From Myotis daubentonii (Eukaryota; Chordata; Mammalia; Chiroptera; Vespertilionidae), in the NCBI RefSeq assembly GCF_963259705.1, contig NC_081841.1:114116979-114180978 (forward strand): a stretch of 64,000 nucleotides of DNA, in the 5' to 3' direction. Every line of letters begins with the position of its first letter. Position 1 is the first letter of the stretch. The notes under the pieces were generated by a model. That model was not told the DNA's origin. It saw only the letters and a program-made list of their open reading frames with translations, and ran no database searches. Below are positions 59,891 through 64,000 of this stretch, in pieces. A program made the position numbers and the translations under genes.

Positions 59891-60660
59891 CTATGGGGAA
59901 CACAGAACTCTGTTAGGGTCACAATATAGGATAATGTGTAAACTATTCATCTCAAGTTCCATCATAGTGCTTTCACTGATGCTTTTCCCTCCTTCCTACA
60001 TGCTATTTGTGCAACCCTCAAATTTTTATTCCTAGCCATGATAGCTCTTATGAACTCTAATCTTGCATTTCAAACTTCTATTGGATGTTTCTACTTCTAA
60101 GTGATACAAGTAAAAGTGTTATTCATTTCATCATCTCTTGAATCCTCAGAGTTGTCCATATAATGGTGGGATAGAGAATCTTTGTTCCTTCTCTGTCTCC
60201 TTTCCTTCTTCCCTCCTTTCTCTCATCTTGCCCTCCACATCCAGTGGGTCAGTGAACTTGGTTGATTCTTATTTTGCAATATTTCTTAAATTTCTCCCTT
60301 CCCATTCCCAACACCACCTCCCTAATTGAGGGCCTTTCTAGTCAAGTGACACACTGCTGCCATGGTAACACTCCAACACAACTTCTCCTCTCATGAAATT
60401 CTATGCAAGAACTCCTTGCTACCCAACAAATGAAGTCCACATTCTTTAATGTAACATTTAAAGACCTTTATAACTTGACACCAAATTATTATGTTTGCCT
60501 TGTTAATTCAATAAACATTTATTGTGAACCCATTTTATGTAGGTCATCATACCAGGGCTGTTCTGATATAAAAATAGGCCCCAGTTTTTGCTCACAGGGA
60601 GCTTATAATTTAGATTTAAGTGTAGGCAAATAAAAGTGGAATAATAATATTCCATTCTTT
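59891..60660. other. FREM2 intron with an L2/MIR-type relic
   Basis: 60500-60640 has TTCAATAAACATTTATTGTG and CTCACAGGGAGCTTATAATT, typical of L2-class 3' ends. The rest is unassigned. Confidence 0.5.
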
Positions 60661-60661
60661 A

Positions 60662-60860
60662 ACTTGGTTGGTGTGGCTCAGTTGGTTGGAGCATTGTCCC
60701 ATACACCGAAAGGTCACCGGTTCAATTCCAGGTCATGGCACATACCCCAACTGTGGGTTCGATCCCGGGTTTGGGCACATGCAGGAAGCAACTGATTGAT
60801 GTTTCTCTCTCACATTGATGTTTCTCCCTCTCTTTTCCTTTCTCTCTAAAAGCAGTGAAA
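60662..60860 (+). mobile_element. VES-type SINE
   Basis: Starts ACTTGGTTGGTGTGGCTCAG, box B GGTTCAATTCC, and ends in TTTCTCTCTAAAAGCAGTGA. Confidence 0.8.
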
Positions 60861-60879
60861 GATAATATGCCACTTTTTT

Positions 60880-61353
60880 TGCTATTCTTCTAGATGTAAC
60901 TTATGATGCAATTACTTCTTCCTGAAATGACTTTCCCTTATCTGACTCTTCTTTCAAACTGAAATTCCACCGGACCATCCTAAGCCTTCCCTTGTATACA
61001 GAGCTGCATTATTCTTGTGAATATGTTCATATTTTGTCCCGTAGTAACTAATTTTCACATGTTTTTATCTTTTTTACTTTTTGATTTCCCTGAGTGCAGA
61101 ATCCAACCCTTATTTATTTTCCTATTAGTGACAGACACTGAGATAACATGAAATAACAATCTATGTACACATCACTTAATTAAGCTTTGTTGAATAAAGG
61201 AAGAAAAATGAGAACTTTGATTAATGCCATATTTTCCTTTTCAAAGTAGTATTTTCCCACTTTTATTTCTTCATGTCAAAGCTAATACTATATTAGTTAA
61301 GCTAGAATTATTTTAAGTAATTATTTTACAATTTTCTTCAATTTCCTACTCAC
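60880..61353. other. FREM2 intron with L2-like relic
   Basis: 60900-61200 reads like a worn reversed L2 (AAATGACTTTCCCTTATCTG, TTCCCTGAGTGCAGAATCCA). Not certain. Confidence 0.35.
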
Positions 61354-61512
61354 TGTGATACAGATGACAGGATAACCAGACACAGGTCCAGCATTCTCTT
61401 TAGCTCTGGAAGTATCATCATACATCAATAAGGACACAATTTGAGGGATAGAAGGAAAAGTGACATCTGCCATGCTGTTCATTTCTTCTATATACACAAT
61501 GGCTTTTGTCAC
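61354..61512 (-). CDS. FREM2: FREM2 exon (ectodomain after Calx-beta)
   Basis: This 159-bp exon is phase 0 to 0, 53 codons, starting [19 protein letters not shown] and ending PVICIT. The acceptor is CACTAG|GTGACA and the donor is ATCACA|GTGAGT. It follows on from the upstream exon ending AETQ. The codons that follow in genomic DNA beyond the donor are intron. Confidence 0.92.
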
Positions 61513-62525
61513 CTAGTGGGAAAAGATAATTATCTATGATTATTAAAATATTTGACTCTTAGTGGTTCTATTGCACAGAACAATGCCATGATGCTTGGCA
61601 AGTCCCTGGCTTCATCATGATAAAATTGTCACATGCAGATACCTTTCAGAGTGACAGATCCTGTATGGTTTATTCTATGTGACTCTGGCACCTTGGCCAT
61701 ATCTTATGGTATCAGGGAAGAGTACCTGAGACCAGGGCAGTATGTGTTGAACAAAGGCCCATGAAGCATTTGTGCTCTAATTTTTTTTCTATAAATTGTG
61801 ATGAAAGTAGCTAAATCTGTCTTGGAGTTGTTACGTAGAAGATCCCTAAAAAAAAGTCAATTAGTTGATAGTGGGAGAAAAGCTAAAAGACACCCTGAGA
61901 GAAGGTAGATCCTAGAGGTTATGTGATAGTTTGGGCTATGCTGAAGTTAGTGCCAGTATAAAAACAAAGCTTTAAATGGTCAGAGCTTGAAGGAGCCTGA
62001 AGCACAGGCAGAGGGAAAAGTTGAGTCATGATAGGAGAGGAACCTGTGAACATGTGCTGCTGGTAAGGTAATCAGAACACCTTGCTGATAAATTTGCCTT
62101 AGCTCCTGAATACTCTTCCAATATCTAACTACCATAGTTTCCAAATCTATATTTGTAAGTGCGTTCTTAAAAAAGCTTTTATTACTTGAAGTGAATCTCA
62201 GTTTCTTTCACTTAAAAAAGTTTAATAACATGCTCCATAAAAATAACAAAAGACTAATTTTTATGTGATTAAGGCTTAAGAAAAGATTTTCTGCTCATAC
62301 TTCTTTAATTTTAAATATGACTTTAAGAAAAGCAAGGCACTGTAGCAGAAATATCACCAAGTAGTAAAAATTACAAAATGGTAACCCATACTTAAGGAAG
62401 AAAATCTCTCTAATTTGATTTCATAAAAATAGTGAAACAAATAATAAAAGAAATAGAGTAAATTTAAGCATAGATATTATAAATATTGATCTGTTCCTAA
62501 ATCATTTAGCTTTAAAAATTATTTT
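61513..62525. other. FREM2 intron, unassigned
   Basis: AT-rich with no gene or recognisable element. Confidence 0.4.
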
Positions 62526-62705
62526 AGGCCCTGCTGTTGTGGCTCAGTTGGTTTGAGCATCATCCCATGCACCAAGAGATCACTGGTTTGATTTCCAGTT
62601 CAGGACACTTGCAGGCTGTAGCAGATCGATGTTTCTCTCTCATCAATGTTTTTCTCACTCTCTCCCTTTCTCTTCCTCTCTCTCTAAAACCAATAAAAAC
62701 TTATT
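62526..62705 (+). mobile_element. VES-type SINE
   Basis: Starts AGGCCCTGCTGTTGTGGCTC, with a tRNA-like head and a tail TCTCTCTAAAACCAATAAAA. Confidence 0.8.
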
Positions 62706-63294
62706 AAAACATTGTTTTAGGTTTAAAGGTAAAAAAATGTTTAAATTTGTTCATCGTAAAGAAAGATCGGTTGCGTATGCAACATAAATTAAATAAATAG
62801 AAAAGAGGTGTTAGAACTGCAACATTTTGGGCTATGCTGAAGTGAGTGCCAATAAATGTTATATTTACTCTAAACATTAATTTAATAAAGCTAGGTTGAG
62901 AAGGTAAAGATTTTTTGAAGATTAGCAAACTATTTTGTGAATTAAAATGTGTGTTTTAATGAGTTGTGCACTGAATTAATGGTCTCATCTTTGTGCTGAG
63001 ATGATGCTTTCTCTCTGGAGATTAATTCTAGATTGCTGTACATGGGCAGATGTAGGGCTCAGTGACTCTAGTCCTTGAGTTTCTACAAACATGATTTTTC
63101 AAACAAAGACACGAATCTCTTGATTATAATCTAATAGGAACAAAATTTATTTAGGAGTTAAAAGGGATAATGCACATCTCCTTTCTATAGGCTTGTACAG
63201 AGTCCCATTGCTGTATTGTACACTATGAGATGCTTATATGCAATTTCCCTGATAAAATGTTAGCTATGAATTTGTACCTGTATTTATTACTTAC
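62706..63294. other. FREM2 intron, unassigned
   Basis: AT-rich; nothing recognised. Confidence 0.4.
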
Positions 63295-63425
63295 CTGTGT
63301 CTCTGCTATCATATTTTCATCAGGTTTTAGGTGAACAGTGAATGCCTCTCTCATCTCTCTAACCCCATCGTGGATTACTTCAATTTCAACAATGTGCTGG
63401 GTTTCTCCCTCCTTAAATTCAATTT
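63295..63425 (-). CDS. FREM2: FREM2 exon (end of a Calx-beta domain)
   Basis: This 131-bp exon has a TATAG acceptor and an ACACAG|GTAAGT donor. It begins with the last two bases of a codon and ends in phase 0. The product contains [19 protein letters not shown] and ends IAETQ, the acidic beta-strand pattern of a Calx-beta repeat, a calcium-binding fold also found in Na/Ca exchangers. FREM2 carries several such repeats after its CSPG/NG2-type repeats. It is the most 5' exon visible; the intron upstream runs past 64000. Confidence 0.9.
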
Positions 63426-63532
63426 CTATAAGTGCAAAATCACAAATTTAAATATTTTACATATGAATATGAGTTTTTGTTAAGCTTTTTTGTGAGCGAT
63501 TCACAATGTGAAATACATTTTACAATATGGAC

Positions 63533-63571
<39 letters not shown>

Positions 63572-64000
63572 AAATGGAATAAAAAGTTTTTTAAAATCAC
63601 CTATTTCTATTATATTCATTACACTCTAATATTTTCTATTTTATTCCATTCTATCCTGAAAAAAATTTAATCATAAGCTACTATATTTATTGGACCTCAG
63701 TTTGAAAAAATGCTGAGTTATGGAAAAGATAATCAACAGTTCTAATACCAGGACACAACCAGAAAAATTTGCATCTTATTTCCCAAAATTTCTAAACCAA
63801 CAGGACATAAGTCAAATGAATATGGTCACAGATATTATTGAATGTGAACAGTATTTACATTATGTATATATCTGGAAAAGCTGAATGTAAAATTAAGATT
63901 TTATCAACATATCAAATTATATCTTAAATTATATCTGTTATTGTTGATGTTAATCTTGGAAACTTAAAAACTTTTTTTAAAGATAAATATTAATGGTATT
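63426..64000. other. FREM2 intron (upstream side), with (GT)n tract
   Basis: Intron 5' to the first visible exon. Contains (GT)n at 63534-63567. No further exon is seen before the window ends. Confidence 0.5.

Larger units (their letters stand above)
6535..63425 (-). other. FREM2: FREM2 locus, 3' portion (13 coding exons)
   Basis: FREM2 is a large type I membrane protein. With FRAS1 and FREM1 it forms the Fraser complex in the sublamina densa of embryonic basement membranes and anchors epithelium to dermis; loss causes Fraser syndrome (family knowledge). The joined exons read without a stop from a Calx-beta segment to a C-terminus ending DSSEV, and the ectodomain words [20 protein letters not shown] and [16 protein letters not shown] match FREM2 as I recall it rather than FRAS1. 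Phases join correctly at all 12 junctions. The window holds about 864 codons, roughly the last quarter of a protein of about 3,170 residues. If the gene has 24 exons as in human, these are exons 12-24. Introns range from 89 bp to 32.5 kb. The gene looks intact and functional; its promoter and giant first exon are outside the window. Confidence 0.93.

Overview
This window is mammalian nuclear DNA, almost certainly from a vespertilionid bat. Protein-coding sequence is sparse and split into spliced exons. The repeats are diagnostic: tRNA-derived VES SINEs, many HeliBat-type Helitrons (5' TC, 3' hairpin plus CTAG, inserted between A and T), non-autonomous hAT elements including a SPIN element, and a bat-type LINE-1 family. 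The species cannot be fixed from the sequence alone.

One gene is present, on the minus strand: the 3' part of FREM2 (FRAS1-related extracellular matrix protein 2). Thirteen coding exons were found, from 63295-63425 (most 5' in the window) to 6688-7200 (terminal exon with stop codon). All have GT/AG boundaries, compatible phases and no internal stop. Together they encode about 864 residues: the end of a Calx-beta domain, the conserved membrane-proximal ectodomain, a basic RKKR site, one transmembrane helix and a cytoplasmic tail ending in the PDZ ligand SSEV. The 5' part of the gene lies beyond 64000. No other cellular gene could be recognised.

Layout. 1-6500, downstream of FREM2: a Helitron end, the 3' end of an endogenous retrovirus with its LTR, VES SINEs, two Helitrons and a tiny U2 snRNA fragment. 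6535-7200: last FREM2 exon and start of the 3' UTR. 7201-21549: eight introns and seven further exons (9640-21549), with one large Helitron, an internally deleted L1 carrying three hAT elements, and older antisense L1 sequence. 21550-54065: one 32.5-kb intron filled with nested transposons. These are L1 copies interrupted by Helitrons, a solo LTR inside a Helitron, an LTR-flanked non-coding element of about 4.9 kb inside an L1, three L1s in series (the last about 8.4 kb with a 5' minisatellite), and a twin-primed L1. 54066-64000: five exons separated by introns with Helitrons, L2/MIR relics and VES SINEs.

No novel gene system was found. The most interesting signals are structural: CTCF-like motif pairs carried by Helitrons, hAT and Helitron elements stacked on the same or abutting target sites, a tailless U2 retro-fragment with perfect 15-bp target-site duplications, and palindromic tandem repeats whose copy number differs between Helitron copies.
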